Positions 19,389-28,651 of a stretch of 64,000 bases of DNA are shown here, one piece after another (the first letter of the stretch is position 1; each line of letters opens with the position of its first letter). The translations under genes and the position numbers were made by a program. Origin of the DNA: Andalucia godoyi (taxonomy: Eukaryota; Discoba; Jakobea; Jakobida; Andaluciidae); assembly GCA_009859145.1 (NCBI GenBank), contig VRVR01000024.1, positions 265,408 to 329,407 of the forward strand, in the 5' to 3' direction. The notes under the pieces are model-generated. The model searched no databases. It saw only the letters and a list, made by a program, of their open reading frames with translations, and was not told the origin of the DNA.

Positions 19389-19950
19389 CCGGTGGTTCCG
19401 CCGTAATTGCAGTATAGCATTTCCCACTTGTTGTATTGTGTGTGTGTGTGTGTGTGTGAGTGTGTGTGTGTGTATGTGTGTGTGCGCTGCCGAAATAGTG
19501 TTTTCCCGTAAGTATTGTGTTCTTTGCTGTCCTGTGCATTCTTCCTCCATTGCCTGTTTTTATGTCCATCTGTCTCTCTTTCTGTGTGATGTCTTTGTGT
19601 GTGCATGCGTGTCTTTTTTATAATTTTTTTTTTTTTGTCTTTGTTCGTCTCTTAATTGAATTGACTGTTTTTTTCTCTCTCATTTTTGTTTTTGCTGTTG
19701 GTTTTTTTGGGCATTTTTGTTTCTTACACCCATCTCACCTTGCTGCCTACTCTGCAGTACAGATTACAGAGCCCTCAAAAAAAAATCCAAGGGATGGTGA
19801 AGATGCGATGCAAGATTTGAGGAAAATGGTGCACATAAATGATGACTGGAAAAATGACTATACTTTCTTGAGGAAAGGCCGTTCAAAAGTCAGCAGGACT
19901 GCTCAAACGAAACTGAAGCACAAAAAGCACGAGACAGTGACCGAGTTCTC
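19389..19950. other. Convergent 3' spacer with TG microsatellite and T-rich DNA
   Basis: 562 bp between the stops of the EF-hand and dynein IC genes. It holds the TG repeat, long T-rich runs and a short A run (about 19778-19786), consistent with opposing 3' UTRs. A frame of 270 codons runs through it but begins in T-rich DNA and ends as antisense of the IC gene, so it is not called. Confidence 0.4.
19436..19484 (+). repeat. (TG)n microsatellite, imperfect
   Basis: About 24 TG units interrupted by a GA and a TA step, just 3' of the EF-hand gene and probably within its 3' UTR. Confidence 0.9.
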
Positions 19951-22146
19951 TTACTCACTGAAGCGCTCCGTCATGGCGAGGATTGTGTCAAGACGAGCAG
20001 CTTGCGCCTCTTGCATTGTCTTGCCCTGGTCCGGTGAAGGTACTGCCTTACGAAGATTGGGCGAAAGCTTGAATGAGTACACGGTGCCCTTGTCATCTCC
20101 AACAAGAATGACGGGATGCGTGGGATTGAACGACACATGGGTCAGTTTCGACTTCTTGACGATTTGCTGTTCACACATTGGCTCATGTTTGTTTTGTGCA
20201 AGATCAAAGACGAATACTTTCCCGTCATCAGTGACGGCGGCGAAGACAGTCGATGAGTACGGCGACCAGGCAACGTCCCCAACAGCGTTTCCAAGATCAA
20301 ACGACATGATAGGAGTCCTGCAATTGTGATCCCACAGTTTGACGCTCCAGTCGGCGGAACAAGACAGGAATACTCCAGGATGGCATGGATTCCATCGCAC
20401 GGCATAAACTGCCATGTGGTGGCCTTCGTACGTTTCGAGGTACTGCGAGTTGTATGCTTTCGAGCATTTGTGAATACGTCCTTCTTCTGTTCCGACGAGG
20501 AACAGATGCGAGGATATCTTGTTAAAGTCAAAGCACGACCCTCCAGCAAGACCCGCAAGAGATGCATCTCCGTTTTCTGCACTCGAGCTAGCAGCGCCGC
20601 TGGAATTCACATTTGCAGAGGCTCCGGCATTGCTGCTGGGAGCTGCTCCAGCATTCGAACCCGCACCGCTGCTGAGCAACTTCAGTTCCATAACATTCGA
20701 ATACTGAAGCTCGTTCTTCGAGAGCGTCCAGTTCGTCACACGTCCATCCGACGAAACGGAGAAGAAATTGAGGTTCTTTGCAAAGTCCTCGCCCTGCCAA
20801 TGCACCTGCCAAACGGGGTCCGTGTGTTTGCCAGATTTGATGGTTGAAGCAAAGATTGGTCGGTTCGTCTTTGCACGCACATCAAAGATGAGAACTGTCC
20901 CATCGTAGCAGCCAACTGCCAGCAGCGACGAGTGCTGAGGATGGAAGTCCAGCGACATGATTCCAGATTCCGTGGTAAACGTGTATTCCGGATTGGAAGG
21001 ATTCTTGAGCGAATAGCAGCACACTACGCCTTGAGTCGACTGTTTGGAGAAGTCATAGGAACCATGGCCCACTGCAAACATGTCCACAAACTCCGGGTTC
21101 CACGTGAGCGCAGTAACGCACTTCTTGCGGCCTCGCTCCGACTTGAAGTGCCAAAGAGGCAGAAGCGTTCCCTCTTCTCGGAACCTGTCGGAATCGTCTT
21201 CCCAGTACGCGAAGTCAAGCGAAACATCATCGAAGGTGTTTTGATTCACCATTCGCTCTGCAAAACGCAGAACGCGAGCCATTGCAGAGGAATGCACGAC
21301 GTCCTCCGGTCTGCTCGAGCCCGAAGTGCCCGAGACACCTGAGCCAGCATCTCCCGCGTCTCCGCCCTTTCCTTTTCCCTTTTCTGCACCGCTGAACTTG
21401 CTTCCCTTCGCGGCGGCCGCGGACTTCTCCTTCTGCCGTTGCTGTTCTTCCAAATCGCGCATGAATGCATCAAAGATGATTGAAGCCGACGCGGTATCCG
21501 CAAGCGTCGCAACTGCTGGCGGCTCCGTCTCGACGGCTCTGTCTCTCTTTGGATTATTGAACGTCTGCGATGCGCGATCCGAAAAATTGAACTGGTTTCG
21601 CAAGCCCTTTGTGCCTCCAGGTTGTCCGCCTTCCTCTCCGGACACGCTATCGCCAGAAGGACCGCCATCTGCATCCATATCCGCAGACGCTGAAATTCCA
21701 TGCGACGCCATTACGGAATGCTGCTCTGCTGCAGCAGCTTGCTGACGAAGCAGCGCGTCTCGGATGGCGAGCTGCTCTCTGCCTTCCGCTGAGTTTTTGT
21801 GGACGAGCAGCGGATCGAGAATGACATGGAACTCTGTTTGCTCTACGCTGGCCTCCATCTTGTATTGGCGCTCCTTATGGGAAAAGCGAACAATGTTTCG
21901 AGGCGCATTTGGATTCTCGGCGCGCAAGATCTTTGTGATTTCCTTTCCCAGCTCATTCTCTTCAAGCTTGAGCTGTGTAGAGGGCACTATCCGCACTCGC
22001 TCGGGTTCAAGATCAGACTTTGACGAAGCTGATTTCTGAGGAGTCGCACTCTCCACGAGACTCTGCTTCCGAACAGCAGGCGATGCATGAGAACCCGGCT
22101 TCTTCAGGGACGATGGCGGCACCGGAACCTGTTTCGAAGGTGGCAT
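19951..22146 (-). CDS. DNAI1: Outer-arm dynein intermediate chain 1 (DNAI1 / IC78 type)
   Basis: 731 residues from ATG 22146 (MPPSKQVPVPP), preceded on its strand by a purine-rich tract. It is a WD-repeat subunit at the base of the ciliary outer dynein arm that helps dock it to the doublet (family knowledge). Hallmarks are the N-terminal QLKLEENELGKEITKIL, the QFNFSDRASQTFNNPKRDR block diagnostic of DNAI1, and a C-terminal beta-propeller with WD-type strands (VTALTWNPEFVDMFAVGHGS, MSLDFHPQHSSLLAVGCYDG, VYAVRWNPCHPGVFLSCSAD followed by WSVKLWD). A Gly/Lys linker (KGKGKGGDAGDAG) precedes the propeller, and a Ser/Ala-rich insertion of about 45 residues interrupts it. It partners the gamma heavy chain encoded at the left edge. 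Confidence 0.93.
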   Translation of the reverse strand: MPPSKQVPVPPSSLKKPGSHASPAVRKQSLVESATPQKSASSKSDLEPERVRIVPSTQLKLEENELGKEITKILRAENPNAPRNIVRFSHKERQYKMEASVEQTEFHVILDPLLVHKNSAEGREQLAIRDALLRQQAAAAEQHSVMASHGISASADMDADGGPSGDSVSGEEGGQPGGTKGLRNQFNFSDRASQTFNNPKRDRAVETEPPAVATLADTASASIIFDAFMRDLEEQQRQKEKSAAAAKGSKFSGAEKGKGKGGDAGDAGSGVSGTSGSSRPEDVVHSSAMARVLRFAERMVNQNTFDDVSLDFAYWEDDSDRFREEGTLLPLWHFKSERGRKKCVTALTWNPEFVDMFAVGHGSYDFSKQSTQGVVCCYSLKNPSNPEYTFTTESGIMSLDFHPQHSSLLAVGCYDGTVLIFDVRAKTNRPIFASTIKSGKHTDPVWQVHWQGEDFAKNLNFFSVSSDGRVTNWTLSKNELQYSNVMELKLLSSGAGSNAGAAPSSNAGASANVNSSGAASSSAENGDASLAGLAGGSCFDFNKISSHLFLVGTEEGRIHKCSKAYNSQYLETYEGHHMAVYAVRWNPCHPGVFLSCSADWSVKLWDHNCRTPIMSFDLGNAVGDVAWSPYSSTVFAAVTDDGKVFVFDLAQNKHEPMCEQQIVKKSKLTHVSFNPTHPVILVGDDKGTVYSFKLSPNLRKAVPSPDQGKTMQEAQAARLDTILAMTERFSE

Positions 22147-22585
22147 TTTTTTCCCCTTCTCTCCCCCCAATAAAAAGAAAGAAAAACAACAATATCCAAA
22201 CCAATAATATAAAAAAACAAGAAGAAAAAGAAATCAAAGAAGTGGGAAAAACATATAATCAACAAGAAGGATCATTATAAAAAGGGGGAAAAGAAAAATG
22301 AAAGGACTCTGAGACGGGTTAGAGAAGAGGCCTTTTTGGACTTTGGCGGTTGTTGCCTTGCAGCACCTGGTTAGACTGACACTGGCTTTTTTTGTTTTCT
22401 CTGACACCCAGAACTCATGCAAACTCAAATGCAGATCCTAAAACCCCCCTTTTTTTTCTTTCTTGCCAAAGGTGCTTTTTTGCTTTAGAGAATCAATATC
22501 GGAAAACAAAACGAAGTCTCCACGAAATTTCATCCATTCGTCCATTCGTCCATTTCATGAACGCCACACTGCAGGGGCACTGACC
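22147..22585. promoter_or_regulatory. Divergent promoter spacer (dynein IC1 / beta-propeller gene)
   Basis: 439 bp between opposite starts. It contains a TATA-like TTATAAAAAGGGG at about 22274 and a T/C-rich tract (about 22440-22465) before the right-hand gene. A purine-rich leader on the minus strand precedes IC1. The ATG of the right-hand gene sits in an ACCATGAG context. Confidence 0.4.
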
Positions 22586-25500
22586 ATGAGTAACAGTAAC
22601 AGTAATAGCAGTAGTGGTGGTGGTAGTAGTATTATTCCAGCAGTGAGGCTGAACTCGAGTCTGCCGTCATTCCGCATCGCCTCGCAAACTGTGTCCTTGG
22701 ATGCTGTGGTTCCGAGCGCTGAGAAGGACGCCATTTCGGTGGATGGCATTATGAACGAGCTGCACAGGACCGCGAGTTTGGTGCCAACCGCAGATATCCG
22801 GATTGCTCTCATGTCGTTTTGCGCCGCCAGGTATCAAATGGTGATCGACGTTGATGGGGTTGTCCGTTTCTTCCATTCTTCCCACGGCCGGCCCTCTCCG
22901 CATACCGCACACACACATCACGATGAGCTGGGCATACCCGGAAGTTCGTCACAGCGAACCCATTTTTCGCTGCCGAGCATTTCTCCTGCGCATTACCTCG
23001 CGGATGCCGGTGTTGAGACTGGTGTGGAAGCTGCTACAAGGTGTGATTCGCTGTTTTCCAGCGCAGTATCGTACGAGTTCCAGCCAAGGCCATCGCGCAG
23101 GGATCAAACGAGAGCAATGCGCATCGAGGGCGCGCCGTGCGATCCATGGATATCCGTGTTTGTGAAGGATCATGTCGTTGCGTTCGTTGGAGACAACGAT
23201 GCATGGCATGTTGCAAGGATTCGTCTTGGTGCAAAATTCGATTATCGGGAGTTCCCATGGATGGGTATGAAGGGCAGATTCCGAAGTGCGGTTAGTTTCG
23301 GACGAAGTAGCCATGCAGTCTGTTCGTACGACTCGCCGGAAGGCTTTGGGTTCGTCCATGTGTGTACCAATCTCGAGAACCCTGTTTTGCGAAAATTTCA
23401 AACTCTTAGAATGGGACCGATTTTGTCGATGATCCCGCTTCTGCACCAAAGAAAACGTTTCGTTGTTGCTCTCCATCCGAGTGCAGTTGTATTGTACGGT
23501 CTTTCAAAGAAGAAGATTTCTCAAGTTGCGGATTGCCCGGTATCCTCTCGAGCGAAGGCTCTCATCAGTTTAGAGAATATTTTTGAAAACTCATTTGGTG
23601 TTTTGTCGGACGACGGGGCACTCTCCGTTGTTGATGTTCATTTTATGGAGAACCCCCTTATGCGTATTTCAGACCGCTCTCTGTTTCCAGAGGGCGATGT
23701 TTTTTTCCCTCGAGGCATTGCGGAGATCGTGCCCATTAATGATGCCTTCAAATTTGCTTGCCGTCCGCGGTTCTCTTCTGATATTTTGCTGTTCGACGGA
23801 AGCTGCGGCTTTATGGGAGTTATACAGCATTCGGTCAAGCTAAACTTTCCTGGCGAGTTCGATGGTTATTCTCTGCTTTCAGTCCGCGGCACACATATTT
23901 TTGTGTTGGATGCTGAAGGGAAATACGCAGAACTCTTTGATGCGGGTCTCTTTGATTCTCGTGCGAGCACACTCATTCCCAGCTGTCGGTTTGTTGTTGT
24001 TTCTCCAGCATGCATAATTCGCGCTCTGGGGTTGTCTGCCAGTGCGGACTTTGTATCCATTTCAATCACTGCCTCGATTGATGAAGAGTTGTTTTGCTCA
24101 TTTGTTGAACTCTGGAAACTCGACGGTTTCGTTCCCGCTTCTTCCTCGGTGCCTCTGGTGAGAGAAAATGCCGTTGCGCGGATGTTGTCCGATCCGAGAT
24201 CCATCAAAAGTCTGAATGGCGATGAAGAGAGGCTTGCAAGGAAAAGAAGGGTTTCCGCCGTTTCTGAGGCTATGGAGACGCATCCCTCAGCGAAAATTCC
24301 ACGTTCAGCGCAAGAAGACGCCCCTCGTGCTGAATTCTCGGAATTAGATGGTGATCACACGGGTTTCCGTTCTGCAACACGTCTTCCATCTCCGGAACGT
24401 CGCAGCTCTTCGGAAAGCGGCATGGAGACTGAGGATGCTGAAGTGCAGGGGATTGCCGATTATGATGATGTTGCTGTCGACGTTGATGTGATGAGTACTT
24501 TGCGGTCCTGCGGGTTGCAGCCAGCCCAACCCAGCCAAAGTCTGTATTCTGTGGAAGTTGGCGAGGCTTTGCGCTTTGTGCTTCAGGAAGGGAACGCCGC
24601 TGAATTAGTTCCGCGGCGCATTTTGGTTCCTTCCTGGACCGCTGCTGATGATATTCCGATCATCATCGTTTGTGCGGGATATTCAATTTTTTTTTGGCTC
24701 GTGCTCCTTTTCAGAGGATGGCGGTTTGCATTTTAGGCCCTTGGAACTGCTGGAGGACGTTCGATCAGATGGTGACTGGCTTACTGATTGTTTTCACAAA
24801 AGCGATGACGGTTCTCCGTGTTTTCTCTACGTTTCAGATGAGCGGGAACTTCGATATTTTCATCTGGCAACACGTAGTCGAGATTCCGTTTTCCGGCATG
24901 ATTCCTCCCGAACATCCCTCGCCTCTCATGTTGTCTCCATATCCGACCCCGCACCCATGATCTTTACTGCTTTTCAGTGTGTGGTGCGTTTGATGACCCT
25001 CTCAGGGGATCCCGGGGGCTTCCGCAATGAAGTGCAATTGCCCTATAGTGTGACTGCTCTTGCTGTTGTTCCTGGGGCGCAGTGTCTTCTTGCTGGGGAT
25101 GTCCGTGGCCAGATCACGTGCATTTCGTACGCTTCTGTCCTTAGTGGTGATGCAGCGTCTTGGACTTGCCCGGCTTCTCCAATTCCTGATCATCAATTGC
25201 ATGTGCTGGACCTTTCCACCACGCATGCGTTCGTAAATCGGCCTGTTGTGCAGATTGCTCAAGTACTGGTATCCCCGGGCTCGGAGTATTTTGTTGCACT
25301 GTATCGCGACGGATACGTCATCGGTCGCATCGGCTGCGATGGAATGCTTGACCTTCTTGGGTCTCGATCCACAAACGAACAAGTATTTTGCTGTTTTGCT
25401 GCCTGTTCGAACAACATTGTTCATCTGGTTGTTGTGCTGCCGAATTGGACGGTTCAGCTGTTCGCGCTGACAGACTTTTCCGACAGGTCCCTCCCGCTGG

Positions 25501-25691
25501 TGGAAATCTGCTTTTCAAATGTCGCCCTTCTTGACGAAAACGTATGTGCATGTACGGCCCTCCCAACCATGCCCTGCGTGGTCCTTTTAGCGACTTCCAA
25601 GAACCGGTGTATTCCTCTGTATTTCCGAGATTCTTCCACTGTCTCATTTCGGCAATTATCACCCTTTGCGTCTGCATCGTCTTCACCTTAA
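22586..25691 (+). CDS. Beta-propeller-like protein, unrecognised; one frame break at about 24.69 kb
   Basis: The ATG at 22586 follows a Kozak-like ACC and starts Ser/Asn-rich. About 690 residues of alternating beta-strand-like segments follow (ISVFVKDHVVAFVGDNDAWH, KRFVVALHPSAVVLYGLS, NSFGVLSDDGALSVVDV). Frame 1 ends in a stop at 24736, while a second frame continues seamlessly with the same character (LLAGDVRGQITCISY, EYFVALYRDGYVIGRIG) to 25691. Two readings fit. (a) A 49-nt GT-AG intron, 24668-24716, phase 0, giving about 1018 residues. (b) A one-base excess in the T9 run at 24687-24695, giving about 1034 residues. The protein is probably one or two propellers used as a scaffold; WD dipeptides are scarce and I cannot name the family. 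Confidence 0.6.
24668..24716 (+). other. Candidate 49-nt intron or homopolymer frameshift
   Basis: GTTTGT donor, a run of nine T and TTTTCAGAG at the end. Splicing at the second AG keeps phase 0 on both sides; the first AG leads into stop codons. Without splicing, loss of one T from the T9 run also restores the frame and yields VCAGYSIFFGSCSFSEDGG. The two cannot be separated by eye. Confidence 0.5.
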
Positions 25692-26062
25692 TTTATATCT
25701 TTCATCTAAATTGTAAAATGTGATTTTCTTTCTTCCGATAATGTTCCATCGTGTGCGAAACAAATATCAATGTCTCTCTCTCTCTCCCTTCTGTACTCGC
25801 AGTGCTTCACGGTGAGCAGCATGTCCAGGCTTGTCAAAGAACACATTCTTGAAGACAAAACCAAAAAATAAATTATTATTATTATTGTTAATAATAATAA
25901 TAATAATAATTAATAATCAATAAAACAAAACAAAATATATTAAAAGACAAGAGGTCTTTGGATCTTTGGTGAACAACCACCGACAGATACGGGTGTCGCT
26001 GCGCTGTCGTGAATGGTGGCTCTGTGTGTGTACTAAGTTTACTCTTCTTCTGGAAAGCGCCC
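25692..26062. other. Convergent 3' spacer with AT hairpin
   Basis: 371 bp between the stops of the propeller and SDR genes. It is AT-rich, with a CT run at about 25775 and the TTA/TAA hairpin described separately. No gene is seen. Confidence 0.45.
25871..25910. repeat. TTA/TAA inverted trinucleotide repeat (hairpin)
   Basis: (ATT)n followed after a GTT loop by (AAT)n gives a near-perfect stem of about 15 bp between two convergent genes. It could fold in both transcripts and mark the 3' end region on either strand. Confidence 0.6.
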
Positions 26063-27163
26063 TTACACCTGCGGAAACAGCTTCAGATCCTCAAAGTACT
26101 TGATGCTTTCCACGAGCAAGTCCTTGGTGATTTTCGGGACCTCGTAGGAAAATCCTGTCGACTCGATTGCCGAACCGTCAACAGACAATGGATTATTGTA
26201 GAGCAGTTCCTTGTCAATGAACGGGGACAGCGGGGTGTTTGCGATCGCCTTTTCTTTGCACATGTCCGACCACGGCTGCATATGTGTGTCATTGGCATCC
26301 TCGACAATAGACTGGAAATTCAGTCTGGCGAGGTTTGATTTGATCGAACCTACAAAGCCTGTCTTGATCGCAAAGATTTCCTCGATCAGCTTAGCAAGGA
26401 TCTCCTGATCCGTGTCGCCCTTGTCGGCGAGGTTGTAGATTGCACCCTTCTTGGCATTCATCGCAACATGCCAGATTCCACGGGCCACATCCGCCACATG
26501 AACGGTGTTGACTCGCAGGTCCTTGGTCCACAAAAACTCCATCTTCTCGCCCATCTTCTTGTATGCAGCACCGCAAATGACTCGCGGCATGATTCCAAGA
26601 GTGTCTCCCGGTCCGTACACAACAGCCGGCCTCAGGATGACTACATCCAACGCAGTCTTTTCCAGCAAATATGTCTCACATTCGCGCTTCACACTCGCAA
26701 GCTTTGTCCACGGCTTGATCTTCCCGTCTTCCTTGGAGGCCTTCTTGTCTGCATCGTACACCTGTGCGGTCGACACCTCGACCCAGCGTTGGACATTGCG
26801 CTTTGCGGCTTCTGCAGAGCATTTTTGCACGATTCCGAGGACCTTTTCAGTGTACACGGCTTCATCAAGCCCGAACCGCGTCTCTGCAGCCAAGTTGATG
26901 ACAATCGTAAACGGCTCAGCATTTGCGGCTGGCGTGAATGCACGCGTCACATGGGCGTCCTTGGTGAGATCTGCCTGCTTATATTCCACCAGCGGATTCT
27001 CAAAGAGAGTCTCGAGGTCTTTCGACAGGTACGACATCACAGGCATCGATTTGTCTGCAACGCGAATCGCAGAACACAGATCGTTCTTCACAAGATACGA
27101 CACAAGGTGACGGCCAATAAAGCCACAACCACCAAGAATCAGAACACGAGGCTTACTAGTCAT
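26063..27163 (-). CDS. Extended SDR (NAD-dependent epimerase/dehydratase family)
   Basis: 366 residues with a Rossmann fold: VLILGGCGFIGRHLVSYL is the extended-SDR nucleotide motif GGxGFIG (residues 11-17), followed by an Asp-bearing second strand (IRVADKS) favouring NAD+. NLAAETRFG, VEVSTAQVYD, ILRPAVVYGPGD and VHVADVARGIWHVA fit the family order. The usual active-site YxxxK is not seen where expected: after VEVSTAQVYD comes PWTKLASVKRECE, which has the Lys but Leu at the Tyr position. The substrate is therefore unknown, and it may be a non-catalytic or atypical reductase. The N-terminus is at the domain edge with no targeting signal, suggesting a cytosolic protein. It is divergent from the SLC35D-type gene. 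Confidence 0.8.
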   Translation of the reverse strand: MTSKPRVLILGGCGFIGRHLVSYLVKNDLCSAIRVADKSMPVMSYLSKDLETLFENPLVEYKQADLTKDAHVTRAFTPAANAEPFTIVINLAAETRFGLDEAVYTEKVLGIVQKCSAEAAKRNVQRWVEVSTAQVYDADKKASKEDGKIKPWTKLASVKRECETYLLEKTALDVVILRPAVVYGPGDTLGIMPRVICGAAYKKMGEKMEFLWTKDLRVNTVHVADVARGIWHVAMNAKKGAIYNLADKGDTDQEILAKLIEEIFAIKTGFVGSIKSNLARLNFQSIVEDANDTHMQPWSDMCKEKAIANTPLSPFIDKELLYNNPLSVDGSAIESTGFSYEVPKITKDLLVESIKYFEDLKLFPQV

Positions 27164-27181
27164 ATCTTATCTTATCTTATC
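27164..27181 (+). repeat. (ATCTT)n pentamer repeat at the SDR start codon
   Basis: Three ATCTT units followed by ATCC, directly abutting the SDR ATG on the opposite strand. It would lie in that gene's 5' UTR. Confidence 0.8.
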
Positions 27182-27652
27182 CTTTTGTTTTTCTTCCCGT
27201 GTTTTTTTTTTTGTTTGTTTGTTTGTTGTTGTTGTTGCCGTTGTTCTTCTTTCGGAGGCCGGAAAACCTTGAAGAAGATGCACGCACGAAAACACACACG
27301 GAAGAAACAGGAAAGAAAGAAGAAGAAAATATGAAAAGTAAATATATGATAAAGGTGTCGAACAGCAGAAAGCCTGATGATGACGAATAGCGGCACTCGA
27401 GAGATGGTGAAGCCAACCTGCTGGAGGAGGCTGAGAGGGCGCTTTCCTTCCCCCCCGTGAGTTGAGGCTTGAGGCTCGGGAAAAACGAGGGAATGCGCTC
27501 TTTCTCTTTCTCTGCTGCTGCTGATGCTGGCCACAATGCAGTTCATTCTTTATTCCAGTTGGATTGCAAAGTTCCGTTCGTACATGCAGCTCAAACTCGT
27601 AAGAACACACATTAGAAGAAGGATATTGCATTATTATTACTATTATTATTGT

Positions 27653-27721
<69 letters not shown>
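27164..27721. promoter_or_regulatory. Divergent spacer (SDR / SLC35D) with simple repeats
   Basis: 558 bp. It starts with TTATC pentamers right at the SDR start codon, then T/G-rich runs, an unremarkable middle, ATT trinucleotides (about 27631-27650) and the AG tract that runs into the transporter ATG. Minus-strand frames of 119-154 codons here are built on these repeats and are not called. Confidence 0.45.

Positions 27722-27722
<1 letters not shown>
27654..27722 (+). repeat. (AG)n tract ending in the A of a start codon
   Basis: An uninterrupted AG repeat of 69 nt whose last A is the first base of the transporter ATG. An in-frame TAG (27653-27655) at the left edge shows the tract is leader, not coding. 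Confidence 0.95.
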
Positions 27723-27726
<4 letters not shown>

Positions 27727-28651
27727 TCCTTTGCGCGGACCCATTGCGGCACTAATGTATGGATCTACATCGGTTGCCATCGTGCTGTTCAACAAGGCTG
27801 TATTGTCAAGCTTTGACGGGTCATTTCCGTTTGCACTGCCCATGTGCCAGTCGCTTGCAGGAATGCTGGTGTTTTGGATCCTTGGCTCCATGAACGTGCT
27901 GCCGATGAGTCCAATGTCGTTTGTCCAGCTAAAGAGAATGCTTGTTGTGTCTGGGATCAACTCGCTCAATGTTGCGCTGTCGTTTGTGTGCTTGCAGTAC
28001 ACTACGGTGCCAACGTACGGGACGCTTCGCCGTCTGGCGATTATTTGCACTCTGATTGCGAATTATTTTGTGTTTCGAAAGAATCCGTCGAGAGAGACGA
28101 TTACTGCGGTCTTGGTCATGGGCACCGGTGGGATCCTGATGGGTCTCGGCGATGTCTCGTTCAGTATGATTGGCTATGTGTCCGGCATCGGATCTTCAGT
28201 GCTGCAGGCGCTGTTTCTCGTGCTCGGGAGAAAGGTTTTCGACGAAGAAAATCTCACAGCTATCGAGAGCTCCAGACTGCATTGCTGGGCTTCGTTTCCA
28301 TACAATGCACTGTTCTTTATGCTTACGGACGAACCGAAAAAATTCTTCATGCGAGAAATGTGGGCCGACCAAGGATTCCTGACGTGCTTTCTGATGTCCG
28401 TTTTGCTCGGAGTTGCTCTGATATTCACCACCCAGTATTGCATCATCGTCAACTCTCCGCTTGCGGTGACCACAGTCGGCCAAATGAAGGTCGTCCTGCA
28501 AGCTGTGATGGGCATCCTTCTGTTTGGAACACGGCATCCGCCTATGAATATGCTCGGCATCGTCGTCGGGTTTTTTGGATCTGCCTATTATACAAAGATC
28601 AAGTACGATGAGGCTGTCCGATCCGGCGGCCCAATCAAGGTCTCTGCTTGA
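27722..28651 (+). CDS. SLC35D-type nucleotide-sugar transporter (DMT/TPT superfamily)
   Basis: 309 residues, about ten transmembrane helices, very short termini. YGSTSVAIVLFNKAVLSSF in helix 1, TVPTYGTLRRLAIICTLIANY in the middle and RKNPSRETITAVLVMGTGGI match the SLC35D / plant UDP-sugar transporter group. The C-terminal helix pair (SPLAVTTVGQMKVVLQAVMG) is the family's translocation core. It is likely an antiporter exchanging a cytosolic UDP- or GDP-sugar for luminal nucleotide monophosphate in ER or Golgi; the sugar cannot be told from sequence. The C-terminus lacks a KKxx ER-retrieval signal. The ATG is fixed by an in-frame TAG 69 nt upstream and abuts the AG repeat. Confidence 0.85.

Noticed and set aside
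19517-20329. 270-codon plus-strand frame
   Set aside because: The N-terminal half is T-rich spacer translated as Phe/Leu/Val; the rest is antisense to the dynein IC1 C-terminus.
26468-27334. 288-codon plus-strand frame
   Set aside because: It is antisense to the SDR gene, and its tail is encoded by poly-T and Lys-rich simple sequence.
27167-27631. Overlapping minus-strand frames of 119-154 codons upstream of the SDR
   Set aside because: They are built on GTTT and GTTGTT repeats and CT-rich DNA, and three frames are open at once, a sign of low complexity.
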